This document shows, piece after piece, positions 56,035 through 64,000 of a DNA stretch of 64,000 bases. The stretch is from Robertmurraya sp. FSL R5-0851. GTDB lineage: Bacteria > Bacillota > Bacilli > Bacillales > Cytobacillaceae. Position 1 is the stretch's first letter, and each line of letters opens with the position of its first letter. Made by a program: the position numbers and the translations under genes. The notes under the pieces are model-generated. The model was given only the letters and a program-made list of their open reading frames with translations, was not told where the DNA came from and searched no databases. The stretch covers positions 3,515,001-3,579,000 of the forward strand of contig NZ_JBBOOE010000001.1 of the NCBI RefSeq assembly GCF_038002965.1, given 5' to 3'.

Positions 56035-56889
56035 TTATTCTATGGTTCCGCATTCCTTTACTATTTCGTCCATTATCAACTGCTGAAGCTTTTTCGTAAC
56101 TTGACCTGGAGTTCCTCCGGAGATTTTTTTCTCCTCAACTTCTACAATTGGTGTTACCTCCACAGTTGTTCCAGATAAAAATACTTCATCCGCATGTAAA
56201 ACGTCTTCAATTGTGAACTCTTTTTCTTCAAAAGGAATTTGATTTTGCTCACATACTTGCTTCACTTTTTGTCTTGTTATTCCGTTTAAAATCAAGTTGT
56301 TCGCTGGATGAGTGATGACCGTTCCATTTTTTACAATGGCTACATTAGAGGAACTGCCTTCTGTTATAATATCACCTCGATGTTGTATGGCCTCAAAGCA
56401 ACCAGCTTCTACTGCTTTTTGTTTGGCAAGGAGATTCCCTAGTAAATTCAGACTCTTTATATCACAGCGCAGCCAACGAATGTCATCAATAAAGATAGCC
56501 TTTACACCCTCTTGCATACTGCTAACTGGACGATCCACTTTTCTCGTATATGCAACAAAGGCAGGAGCTACATTGTGAGGGAAGGCATGATTACGCGGAG
56601 ATTCTCCCCGTGTAAATTGCATATAAATAATGCCATTAGAAAGATTATTTTTGTCAATAAGACCTTTTAACATTTCCTCTAGTTCAGTCGGTTGATAAGG
56701 TATTTGAATGCTTATCTTTTCCGCACTTTCCTGTAATCGAATCAAATGTTCCTTAGCTGTGAACATTTTTCCATTATACACCCGTATCACTTCATAGACA
56801 CCATCGCCAAACTGATAGCCACGATCCTCAATATCGACCGTTGCATGTCCACGATCTACTATTTCTCCACCAATAATAACGTATTCCAT
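56035..56889 (-). CDS. dat: D-amino acid aminotransferase
   Basis: A 284-aa fold type IV PLP enzyme that interconverts D-Ala and D-Glu and supplies D-Glu for the cell wall. PLP lysine in CDIKSLNLLGNLLAKQ (about 143-158). N-terminal RGYQFGDGVYEVIRVYNG is typical. It lies 24 bases after pepV on the same strand, so they may be cotranscribed. Confidence 0.93.
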   Translation of the reverse strand: MEYVIIGGEIVDRGHATVDIEDRGYQFGDGVYEVIRVYNGKMFTAKEHLIRLQESAEKISIQIPYQPTELEEMLKGLIDKNNLSNGIIYMQFTRGESPRNHAFPHNVAPAFVAYTRKVDRPVSSMQEGVKAIFIDDIRWLRCDIKSLNLLGNLLAKQKAVEAGCFEAIQHRGDIITEGSSSNVAIVKNGTVITHPANNLILNGITRQKVKQVCEQNQIPFEEKEFTIEDVLHADEVFLSGTTVEVTPIVEVEEKKISGGTPGQVTKKLQQLIMDEIVKECGTIE

Positions 56890-56913
56890 CCCTACACTCC
56901 CTTTGTTCTCAAA

Positions 56914-58326
56914 TTATTTAGCCAATTCATATATCGCCTGAGCATAGATTGCTGTTGCTTTTAGCAAATCCTCTACAACCATATACTCATCCTTTTGGTG
57001 AGCGACATCCGGTCGACCTGGAAATAGTGGCCCAAAGGCAACTCCTGATTGCAGTGAACGTGCATAAGTGCCCCCACCAATCGCCAGCAACTCTGCCTTC
57101 TCACCTGTTTGTTCTTCATAAACCTTTTTCAGGGTTTGAATTAGAAAATCCTTTTCATCTACATGATGAGGTTTGGAGTCTGATACATTTTGAACCTCAA
57201 AACCTTGTTCATGTAGTACAGGAGCTAACTTTCCTTGTATTTGATCAAGTTCAGCTGTGACTGGGTAACGAAGATTGATTCCTAACATCCCACCATCTTC
57301 TTTTGTAAAGGAAAGTTTCCCAACGTTCATCGTAAGGTCCCCAGAAATATCATCTGTATAAGCAATTCCCAATTGTTTCCCTCGACTATCTTGATAGAAA
57401 TTGGTTTGAATAAAGGAAAAATACTGTTTTTCTAGACCACTTAGTGGTAATTTATTTAGGAATACGGCGAGAAGAATGCCGGCATTTTTACCAAGATCAG
57501 GTTCCATCCCATGCACAGATACTCCTTCTAGTTCTAAAATAAGTTCTCCATTATCAACTAAGTATTTTCCATTCAGCTGTTGCTCATTAAGGAAGGTTTG
57601 AAATTCTTGAATAATATGTGTTTCTTCTTGATTGGTATGTAAGTCCACCTTGGCGAAGTCTGGAACCATATTATAGCGTCTGCCTGCTTGAAAAGATAAT
57701 ACAGTGGTTCCGCTGTTATCCTCCCTTTCGTAAATCCTTTGCACAATATCAAAATCCGAGATTCCTTTTTCAGCAAATATGATCGGGAAATCAGCATCTG
57801 GCGCAAAACCCATTGTCGGCATTTCTTCATGTTTAAAATAATGCTCCACACAGCGCCAGTTGCTTTCTTCATCCGTTCCGATGATCATTCTCACTCTCTT
57901 CGAAAGAGGCAATTGAAGTTCTTTGACAATTTTCATCGCGTAATAAGCGGCCATCGTTGGTCCCTTATCATCAATGGCCCCACGAGCATATATGTTCCCC
58001 TCACGAATTTCCGCAGCATACGGGTCACTCGACCATCCATCTCCTTCTGGAACCACATCAACGTGACAAAGAATACCTACACTTTCCTTTCCTTCTCCGA
58101 ATTCTACATGCCCGGCAAGATTTCCTACATTCTTGATTGAAAATCCATCTGACTTCCCAAGTTCAAGCATGTGGACAAGTGCATCCTTAACCCCTTGTCC
58201 GAACGGTGCATCATCAGTGGCATTATCTTCATCTAGAACACTTTTTATTTGTAAAAGCTTTTGTGTATCTACAATTAATGATTCCTTTCTTTTTTCGACT
58301 TCTGAAAACCAATTGATGTTTGTCAC
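56914..58326 (-). CDS. pepV: Dipeptidase PepV
   Basis: A 470-aa M20-family dinuclear zinc dipeptidase. Metal ligands in LCHVDVVPEGDGW (about 86-98) and GAIDDKGPT, GTDEESNW and GFAPDADFP. C-terminal GGGTYARSLQSGVAFG carries the last ligands. It matches B. subtilis YtjP. Operon with dat is likely. Confidence 0.93.
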   Translation of the reverse strand: MTNINWFSEVEKRKESLIVDTQKLLQIKSVLDEDNATDDAPFGQGVKDALVHMLELGKSDGFSIKNVGNLAGHVEFGEGKESVGILCHVDVVPEGDGWSSDPYAAEIREGNIYARGAIDDKGPTMAAYYAMKIVKELQLPLSKRVRMIIGTDEESNWRCVEHYFKHEEMPTMGFAPDADFPIIFAEKGISDFDIVQRIYEREDNSGTTVLSFQAGRRYNMVPDFAKVDLHTNQEETHIIQEFQTFLNEQQLNGKYLVDNGELILELEGVSVHGMEPDLGKNAGILLAVFLNKLPLSGLEKQYFSFIQTNFYQDSRGKQLGIAYTDDISGDLTMNVGKLSFTKEDGGMLGINLRYPVTAELDQIQGKLAPVLHEQGFEVQNVSDSKPHHVDEKDFLIQTLKKVYEEQTGEKAELLAIGGGTYARSLQSGVAFGPLFPGRPDVAHQKDEYMVVEDLLKATAIYAQAIYELAK

Positions 58327-58431
58327 GAAAATCCTCCTAATAAATCCAATCTACTTGACTTAAATAATATATCCCCGTGCTGGAAAAGACAACCACAAGG
58401 ACAGCACCACTGCTAGAAAAAATTTTATAAT

Positions 58432-58467
58432 AAAAAATGCTGTCCTTATTTGTGGACAGCATTTTTT
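58432..58467 (-). terminator. Terminator of the M48-ankyrin gene
   Basis: A 14-bp stem (AAAAAATGCTGTCC/GGACAGCATTTTTT) with an 8-base loop, next to the stop codon. Confidence 0.92.
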
Positions 58468-58468
58468 A

Positions 58469-59734
58469 TTATGGGCCAAGTAGCTCCTGTAGTTCGGCAT
58501 TTCCGTAATCTACTGCGTAATCATATGCGGTATATCCAGAGGCATCCATGTAGTTGCTATCTGCTCCGTATTCTAACAACAGCTTTACCATTTCCACGTC
58601 TTCAGCAAAAACTGCACTGATGAGTGGAGTGGCATCATATATATCGACCGTATTGGCATCTGCTCCATTTTCAAGTAATATGGCTGCAGCATCATAATAA
58701 CCGGAGTATACCGCCCAATGTAGAGCCGTTGAGCCTTCACTATCGGCTTCATTTATATCCGCACCTTCATCTAGAAGAGTAGAAATGGCCTCTGTATCGT
58801 TTTCACTTGCTGCCTCCATTAGGGGTGTCATACCCTCGATTTCAAAGGCTTCAGAGAAGTTGAATTTCTCTAATGCCTTAAAGGTCATATACACTCCACC
58901 AGCAAATACAAGTGATAACAATAGGGCTATGATTACTCCAATGACGATTCCTCTTTTTGGTTCTTTTAATGTCTCCACTTCTGTATCAGAAAAGAATTTA
59001 TCAACTTCATATAATCTTTTTGGCAGATGAGGATGGGTAGAGAGCTTTTCATTTAACCAAACAAAGAAGCCTGCTTCCGATTCAATTTGTCGCATATATG
59101 ACTCTTTATTAACCTTTTTATAAAGCTCCTTTCCAATTGCTAGAATGGTCAGAGCATTTTTCGATGCTGGAAGTGAGCCAGAGTAATAGGTTGCATAACG
59201 ATCGCACGTATATTCACATGCCCGTAAGTATGCATCTCCTAAAAAAGGGATCCACATGGCTGGCAGTAGAAGAAAATTCACTGTTACATGCTTCCTTTTT
59301 AAATGAGCAAACTCATGAGCGAGAACAAATAGTACTTCATCCTCTGCATCTCTTTCAATCAGTTCAAAAATCTCTGAATAAAGGACCACCATATTTCTTC
59401 CAAAAAATCTGGTCGCAAATGCATTCAATATTCCTTGAGACTCAATAACATACATTTGTGGCATCTTTTCTAAACTCATTTGTGCCGCCATTTCCTGTGC
59501 CTTTTGATAAAGCGAAGGAAATTGTTCCTCACTTATACGAACGCCATTTCTTCTAATACCTCCGACCATCAACCCATGGAAAAATACGGATAAGAGGACC
59601 ATGATGATAATAATTCCAATTCCTAAAATAGAAAAAACTAAAAAAAGATAGGTTAAAATACTAAAAGTTAATACAAGTGCAAAATAGATATTCTCTTTGC
59701 GATGGACTAGCTGTGAAGGTAAATAAGAATTCAA
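58469..59734 (-). CDS. Membrane M48 metalloprotease fused to ankyrin repeats
   Basis: A 421-aa protein. Two N-terminal membrane segments (about 17-58) are followed by a zinc protease domain with HEFAH at 140-144 and the downstream ligand Glu in YLRACEYTCDRYA, both intact. A further membrane segment covers about 264-287. Four ankyrin repeats follow (about 304-421: GMTPLMEAA, GSTALHWAV, DATPLISAV, GYTAYDYAV). The M48 part resembles HtpX/CAAX-type proteases. Which side the ankyrin part faces is not certain. The fusion is unusual; the ankyrins may recruit a substrate. Confidence 0.87.
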   Translation of the reverse strand: MNSYLPSQLVHRKENIYFALVLTFSILTYLFLVFSILGIGIIIIMVLLSVFFHGLMVGGIRRNGVRISEEQFPSLYQKAQEMAAQMSLEKMPQMYVIESQGILNAFATRFFGRNMVVLYSEIFELIERDAEDEVLFVLAHEFAHLKRKHVTVNFLLLPAMWIPFLGDAYLRACEYTCDRYATYYSGSLPASKNALTILAIGKELYKKVNKESYMRQIESEAGFFVWLNEKLSTHPHLPKRLYEVDKFFSDTEVETLKEPKRGIVIGVIIALLLSLVFAGGVYMTFKALEKFNFSEAFEIEGMTPLMEAASENDTEAISTLLDEGADINEADSEGSTALHWAVYSGYYDAAAILLENGADANTVDIYDATPLISAVFAEDVEMVKLLLEYGADSNYMDASGYTAYDYAVDYGNAELQELLGP

Positions 59735-60084
59735 TCTGTGTCATTCCTCTCAAATTATTATTGTCCTATTTTTTCAAAAATCAAATTTCTTATCATAACT
59801 GGTATTACTTAAGTAATAGAATATAACAGCAGCAAGAAAAAGGGGGAATTTTTTAAAGAAAATATTACCATTTCATTAAATTATTATGTAAAAGTAGAAA
59901 TTATCTGTAAATAAGAGTACAATAATCTACAAGAAAAGACATTTTCATTAAGTCAGCTTATAATTCACTTGCAAAGGGGTTGTCTAGGGACAAGAAGCTT
60001 ACATACATTTGGAGAGTCATCTTCAAGAAGTCGTCCGTTGTAGCTATTTGCCAAAGGTTTGAAAAAAGGATAGGGAGTGGTTTT
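59735..60084 (+). promoter_or_regulatory. Upstream region and probable leader of ytzE
   Basis: This 350-base gap holds no gene. A candidate promoter is AAGACA (59936-59941) with TATAAT (59959-59964) at 17 bases. It leaves a leader of about 115 bases before ytzE, with a small hairpin TTGTC/GACAA. An AT-rich stretch (about 59840-59930) is otherwise featureless. An in-frame TTG at 59980 is not supported as a start. Confidence 0.5.
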
Positions 60085-60306
60085 TTGAAACCTTCGACTA
60101 ACCGGATGTTAAACCGCATCAAATCCATCTACATGTTTATTAATAACCATGGAATTGTCACGACGCAAGAGCTTGTGGAGGAATTTGGTATCACTCCTCG
60201 AACGATCCAGAGAGATCTAAATGTTTTAGCTTATAATGACCTAGTCGAAAGTCCAAGTCGTGGAAAATGGACAACAACCGAAAAAAAGGTAAAAATATCA
60301 TCTTAA
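60085..60306 (+). CDS. ytzE: DeoR-type helix-turn-helix protein YtzE
   Basis: A 73-aa DNA-binding protein consisting of little more than a DeoR-family helix-turn-helix (VTTQELVEEFGITPRTIQRD, about 24-43). It lacks the sugar-phosphate-sensing domain of full DeoR regulators, as does B. subtilis YtzE. I place the start at TTG 60085, after AGGGAGTGG, because the family begins at LKPSTNRML. The upstream open frame is unsupported. Targets are unknown. Confidence 0.83.
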   Translation: MKPSTNRMLNRIKSIYMFINNHGIVTTQELVEEFGITPRTIQRDLNVLAYNDLVESPSRGKWTTTEKKVKISS

Positions 60307-60312
60307 ATGACG

Positions 60313-60342
60313 GTTCGCCCTTCTCTTTTTGAAAGGGCGAAC
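60313..60342 (+). terminator. Terminator of ytzE
   Basis: A 10-bp stem (GTTCGCCCTT/AAGGGCGAAC) with a 10-base loop and a T-rich tail. Confidence 0.75.
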
Positions 60343-60345
60343 TCT

Positions 60346-61065
60346 TTATTTCACTTCATATTGGATTAACTCTTCTAATTCCTCATCTGTTAACTCTCGA
60401 TATTCCCCTAATTCAAGCGTCTCATCTAGCTTTAATGGCCCCATTGATAATCTTTTTAAATAGATGACTCTTTTTCCTACGGCTTCAAACATTCGTTTTA
60501 CTTGATGGAATTTCCCTTCCGTGATCGTTAGCTCGATGTCAGATGTTAATCCGGATTTCAAAATGGTTAAATGTGCTGGCTTCGTCAAATACCCGTCATC
60601 GAGTGTGACTCCCTTTTGAAAAGCTTCCCCATCGTCGCTAGTGACGATTCCTTCAATAACAGCAAAGTATGTTTTCGGGACGTGCTTTTTGGGAGATAAC
60701 AAACGATGAGAGAGCTGACCATCGTTTGTTATTAGTAAGAGTCCTTCCGTATCTTTATCAAGGCGACCTACTGGAAACGGTTCAAACACTTGATCCTCAT
60801 ATTCAAGCAAATCAATCACCGTCTCATCGTGATTATCTTCCGTTGCTGATATGACACCAGGAGGTTTGTTCATCATTAGGTAAACAAACTCCTTGTATTC
60901 GACCACTTCCCCATTTAATGTAACAACATCCTTGTCTGGGTCAATATGTTGCTTCGAATCTTTTATCACTTTTTCGTTCACGACCACTGCGCCGTCTTTT
61001 AATAATTTTTTTACATCTTTTCTACTTCCATAGCCTAGATTGGCTAGCATTTTATCAATACGCAA
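60346..61065 (-). CDS. rsuA: Pseudouridine synthase, RsuA/RluB family
   Basis: A 239-aa enzyme isomerising uridine in rRNA. N-terminal S4 domain (MRIDKMLANLGYGSRKDVKK, 1-20) and catalytic motif GRLDKDTEGLLLIT (about 102-115) with the essential Asp. The neighbour position matches B. subtilis YtzG/RsuA near ytgP. The exact rRNA site is inferred by family. Confidence 0.9.
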   Translation of the reverse strand: MRIDKMLANLGYGSRKDVKKLLKDGAVVVNEKVIKDSKQHIDPDKDVVTLNGEVVEYKEFVYLMMNKPPGVISATEDNHDETVIDLLEYEDQVFEPFPVGRLDKDTEGLLLITNDGQLSHRLLSPKKHVPKTYFAVIEGIVTSDDGEAFQKGVTLDDGYLTKPAHLTILKSGLTSDIELTITEGKFHQVKRMFEAVGKRVIYLKRLSMGPLKLDETLELGEYRELTDEELEELIQYEVK

Positions 61066-61087
61066 TTGTTTCCCTCCTAATGGAGAC

Positions 61088-62704
61088 TTACCCTCTTAGT
61101 TTTACCTTCTTCATGATTCTTTCCACACGTTCACCAAATAAAAAGTAGATGAGTCGAGTTTTAAAGCTTAAATATACATAAATTCCTGCGCCAGCTGCTG
61201 CTGAGACTAGGATGATAATAATAGACTCCATCTCAGATTTTGGAGATAAAACCAGTGTTGCTAAATAGTAGACAAGTGCTGCTACGAGTATCATAAAAAC
61301 ATTAAAAATAACAATTAGCAATCCTCTCCGCAAAACGAGGCGGAAGCGATATCCGGAGAATATTTTGATAACGACCAAATTAATACCAATGGCAACTCCG
61401 TAACCAAGTGCGGTTGCATAAATCGCTCCGTCTGTCTCAAACATCTTGATGAATGGAATGTTTAGGGAGAGCTTCACTAATATTCCTACTAATAGACTTA
61501 GAATGGTGAACTTTTGTTCGTCAATTCCTTGTAATATCGCTGCTGTCACGGAGTAAAGAGCAAACAGAACCGCTACTGGTGCATACAATTGCAGGATGTC
61601 AGTCCCAGATGCATTAGGTCCGTAAAAAACCGTATACGCAGGCTCAGCGAGTAGTGACAATCCAAGTGCAGCAGGCAATGTGATGAACATCAGCACCTGG
61701 AAGGTTTGGTTGAGTTGCTTGTTTACTCCCTTTTGGTCTTTTGAAATAAAGGCTTGAGTAATACTCGGAACTAACGTTAACGAAAAAGCCGTTGCCAACG
61801 ATACTGGAATGATCACTAACTTATGTGTATAAAAACTTAATTTAGCAAGCTCTCTTTCTGAAATACTTCCAAGACCAATCGAAGTCATTGCCCGGTTAAA
61901 GGTCATCGTATCAATCCATTGAAATAATGGATTGGCAATTCCAACAAGAATAAATGGAATCGAATAAATCAGTATTTCCTTGTACATATCTTTTAAAGAT
62001 ACTTGAACGCTCCCCTTATCTTGTAGCAGCAATTCATCAAGATGTGGCTTTCTCTTATACCAATACCAAAAGAGAACAAATAAGCTACCCAAGCCTCCAA
62101 CAAAGGCTGAGAACGTTGCAATACTAATAGCAGTAACAATTTCACCTTCCATTACATTCAAGACGATAAAAGCCCCAGCTAATAGAAATGCGATACGAAC
62201 AACCTGTTCAACCACCTGTGACACCGCAGATGGCCCCATTGATTGATGGCCTTGGAAAAACCCGCGAATTAAACTCATAAACGGAATAATGATTAGAGCA
62301 AAACTCACTGCTCGAATGACTGTTACAATATCTCTTGGATTGGTTTGTTTGTCATGATCAGCAATGATTATGTCTGCTACAATTGGTGCTGTCAAATATA
62401 GGATTAGGAAGGCAGCCATACCAGTTCCAAGCATGACGACTAATCCTGACTTAAAGAGCCTCCTACCCACCGCATATTCTTCCATGGCATTATATTTAGA
62501 AATAAACTTAGCAACAGCTAGAGGTACTCCAGCCGTTGCAAGACTGATAAATATAGTATAAGGAACATAGGAATATTGATACAGGACAGTTCCTGTCTCT
62601 CCTACAATCCTTGCAAACGGAATAACATAAAAAAGACCTAATAATTTTGAAATAAATGTTCCTAAAGTTAAAATAAATGTTCCACGTAATAACTTAGATT
62701 GCAT
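61088..62704 (-). CDS. murJ: Lipid II flippase MurJ-like protein (YtgP)
   Basis: A 538-aa MOP-superfamily transporter with about 14 membrane segments. It matches B. subtilis YtgP, which has MurJ activity (flipping of lipid II). The opening LLRGTFILTLGTFISKLLGL and the helices throughout fit. It lies 22 bases upstream of rsuA on the same strand, so they are probably cotranscribed. A polysaccharide exporter of the same fold is an alternative. Confidence 0.87.
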   Translation of the reverse strand: MQSKLLRGTFILTLGTFISKLLGLFYVIPFARIVGETGTVLYQYSYVPYTIFISLATAGVPLAVAKFISKYNAMEEYAVGRRLFKSGLVVMLGTGMAAFLILYLTAPIVADIIIADHDKQTNPRDIVTVIRAVSFALIIIPFMSLIRGFFQGHQSMGPSAVSQVVEQVVRIAFLLAGAFIVLNVMEGEIVTAISIATFSAFVGGLGSLFVLFWYWYKRKPHLDELLLQDKGSVQVSLKDMYKEILIYSIPFILVGIANPLFQWIDTMTFNRAMTSIGLGSISERELAKLSFYTHKLVIIPVSLATAFSLTLVPSITQAFISKDQKGVNKQLNQTFQVLMFITLPAALGLSLLAEPAYTVFYGPNASGTDILQLYAPVAVLFALYSVTAAILQGIDEQKFTILSLLVGILVKLSLNIPFIKMFETDGAIYATALGYGVAIGINLVVIKIFSGYRFRLVLRRGLLIVIFNVFMILVAALVYYLATLVLSPKSEMESIIIILVSAAAGAGIYVYLSFKTRLIYFLFGERVERIMKKVKLRG

Positions 62705-62906
62705 GTGATCCCTTCCTATGTAGAAATGCCGAAAATTATTTCAAACGCCAAATTCATATTTTATCATAAAGTTTGAAAAAAACTTTGTTTTTTATGTGAA
62801 CCTAATCTGAGTGTACACAACTCCGTGCTCTGATGCTACTTTTTGTGGAAAAGTTTTCTTTCTTAACAAGCTGACTTATAATGGTGATGGAAAGTTGGTG
62901 AAAGAT

Positions 62907-64000
62907 ATGAACTATGACGTAATCGTCATTGGTGGAGGGCCTTCTGGGCTGATGGCTTCCATAGCGGCAGGTGAAAAGGGAGCTAAAGTACTTTTAATTG
63001 ATAAAGGCGACAAACTAGGTCGAAAGCTTGCCATATCTGGTGGTGGGCGCTGTAATGTAACGAATCGACTTCCAGTGGATGAAATCATTAAGCATATCCC
63101 AGGGAACGGTCGCTTTTTATATAGTGCTTTTTCCATATTTAATAACGAGGATATTATTTCTTTTTTTGAAAAGCTGGGAATTGAATTGAAGGAGGAAGAC
63201 CACGGACGGATGTTTCCTGTTTCGGATAAAGCACAATCTGTTGTTGATGCTTTAATCAGAAGGATGAAAGAGCTTAAGGTGGATATACTCACAAACTCCC
63301 CAGTCGAAACGGTGGAATATAAAGATGGGAAAGCTGTTGCCGTACGATTAAAAAACAAAGAGAGATACTCTACGTCTGCGATTATTTTGGCAGTTGGAGG
63401 GAAATCGGTTCCTCATACAGGTTCTACAGGAGATGGCTATGTTTGGGCGGAAAAGGCAGGTCATACCATCACAGAACTATTTCCAACTGAAGTTCCTATT
63501 ACTTCAAATGAATCTTTCATTCAGTCAAAGGAGCTTCAAGGATTATCATTGCGCGGAGTCGGGCTTAGTGTGTTGAACCCAAAGGGTAAGCCTCTCATCA
63601 CCCATGAGATGGACATGATTTTCACTCACTTTGGGATTAGTGGCCCGGCAGTACTTCGTTGCAGCCAATACGTGGTGAAGGCGATGAAAAAGTGGAACCT
63701 TAAAGAAGTCGTAATGAGTATTGATGCTCTTCCCGGTAAAAAAGAGGAGCCGCTATTCCAAGAAATCATTGCGATGGTGAAGGCTGATCCAAAGAAAAGT
63801 GTAAAAAATATACTTAAGGGCTATTTACCCGAACGCTATTTATTGTTTTTATTACAAGTTGCTGACATCGATGCAAACGAACAGGGTGGAGTCATTTCCC
63901 ATGATAAGCTACGAAACTTTGTGAAAGCTTGCAAACAGTTTCAATTTAAGGTAAATGGAACTCTTTCCCTAGAAAAAGCCTTTGTGACAGGTGGCGGAGT
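62907..64000 (+). CDS. ytfP: FAD/NAD(P)-binding oxidoreductase YtfP, 3' end cut by window
   Basis: The first about 364 residues of a HI0933/BaiN-type flavoprotein; the gene runs off the right edge. The dinucleotide-binding motif is [19 protein letters not shown] (4-22), followed by [16 protein letters not shown] (about 40-55), typical of this family. The second part includes a FAD-binding segment ([12 protein letters not shown]). The start ATG at 62907 follows GGTGAAAG. Substrate unknown. Divergent from murJ. Confidence 0.88.
   Translation, partial: MNYDVIVIGGGPSGLMASIAAGEKGAKVLLIDKGDKLGRKLAISGGGRCNVTNRLPVDEIIKHIPGNGRFLYSAFSIFNNEDIISFFEKLGIELKEEDHGRMFPVSDKAQSVVDALIRRMKELKVDILTNSPVETVEYKDGKAVAVRLKNKERYSTSAIILAVGGKSVPHTGSTGDGYVWAEKAGHTITELFPTEVPITSNESFIQSKELQGLSLRGVGLSVLNPKGKPLITHEMDMIFTHFGISGPAVLRCSQYVVKAMKKWNLKEVVMSIDALPGKKEEPLFQEIIAMVKADPKKSVKNILKGYLPERYLLFLLQVADIDANEQGGVISHDKLRNFVKACKQFQFKVNGTLSLEKAFVTGGG

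Noticed and set aside
59980..60084. 35-residue N-terminal extension of ytzE
   Set aside because: The extension is basic, has no RBS, and the YtzE family starts at LKPSTNRML, where TTG 60085 follows a good RBS.

Overview
The window is chromosomal backbone of a low-G+C, spore-forming Bacillaceae bacterium. It carries an alpha/beta SASP gene with a sigma-G-like promoter, refZ, ezrA, dgcP, floT, ccpA-motPS, acsA-acuABC, ytxGHJ, murC, sftA and pepV. The gene neighbourhood largely follows the yt* region of Bacillus subtilis. Several genes differ from that species: yuaF-floT inside this region, a PBP gene between tyrS and acsA, a long E. coli-type speD, an FtsA-like ATPase, an M48-ankyrin protease and two NERD-domain genes. 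The genus cannot be fixed from the sequence alone. No rRNA or tRNA gene, insertion sequence, prophage or CRISPR array was seen.

Layout. 1-2.2 kb: nadK, then a NERD nuclease-like gene with a 52-bp tandem repeat array behind it. 2.2-11 kb: RarD-type permease, mbcS-like acyl-CoA synthetase, SASP, nifZ-thiI (sulfur for tRNA), ezrA, hisJ, refZ. 11-19 kb: free-Met-sulfoxide reductase, methionine gamma-lyase with a cre-like site, diguanylate cyclase dgcP, rpsD with a leader RNA, flotillin floT and NfeD-type yuaF behind a sigma-W promoter. 19-20.4 kb: a second 52-bp array behind a second NERD gene. 20.5-33.5 kb: tyrS with a T-box, a class A PBP with an FN3 tail, acsA divergent from acuABC with a cre site between them, motPS, ccpA, aroA. 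33.7-46 kb: FtsA-like protein, ytxJ, ytxGH with a sigma-B promoter, aminopeptidase, murC, sftA, ytpQ, ytpP, a lipoprotein, DUF84 NTPase, ytoP. 46.7-59.7 kb: ytzB, speD, trmB, ytzH/ytmP, amyX-ytlR-ytlQ-thpR, ytkP, dat, pepV, M48-ankyrin protease. 60-64 kb: ytzE, rsuA, murJ and the start of ytfP.

How the genes work together. The carbon-overflow block (acsA, acuABC, ccpA, megL) is tied together by cre-like sites and by the presence of ccpA itself. Cell-envelope and division functions (ezrA, sftA, murC, murJ, PBP, FtsA-like, refZ) and stress functions (ytxGH by sigma B, yuaF-floT by sigma W) are interleaved.

The most unusual signal is a repeated gene-plus-array module. Two paralogous NERD proteins, both 301 aa, with the PD-(D/E)xK residues, a zinc ribbon and a basic C-terminus at matching positions, are each followed in the same orientation by a tandem array. 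The two arrays differ in sequence but have the same 52-bp period. Each unit can form a hairpin that begins CTA and ends TTAG on the NERD sense strand. In the second array every arm mismatch becomes a G-U wobble in the NERD-sense RNA. I infer an uncharacterised NERD/repeat-RNA or NERD/repeat-DNA system. The cotranscribed ytlQ looks like a third, catalytically degenerate relative of the NERD fold.
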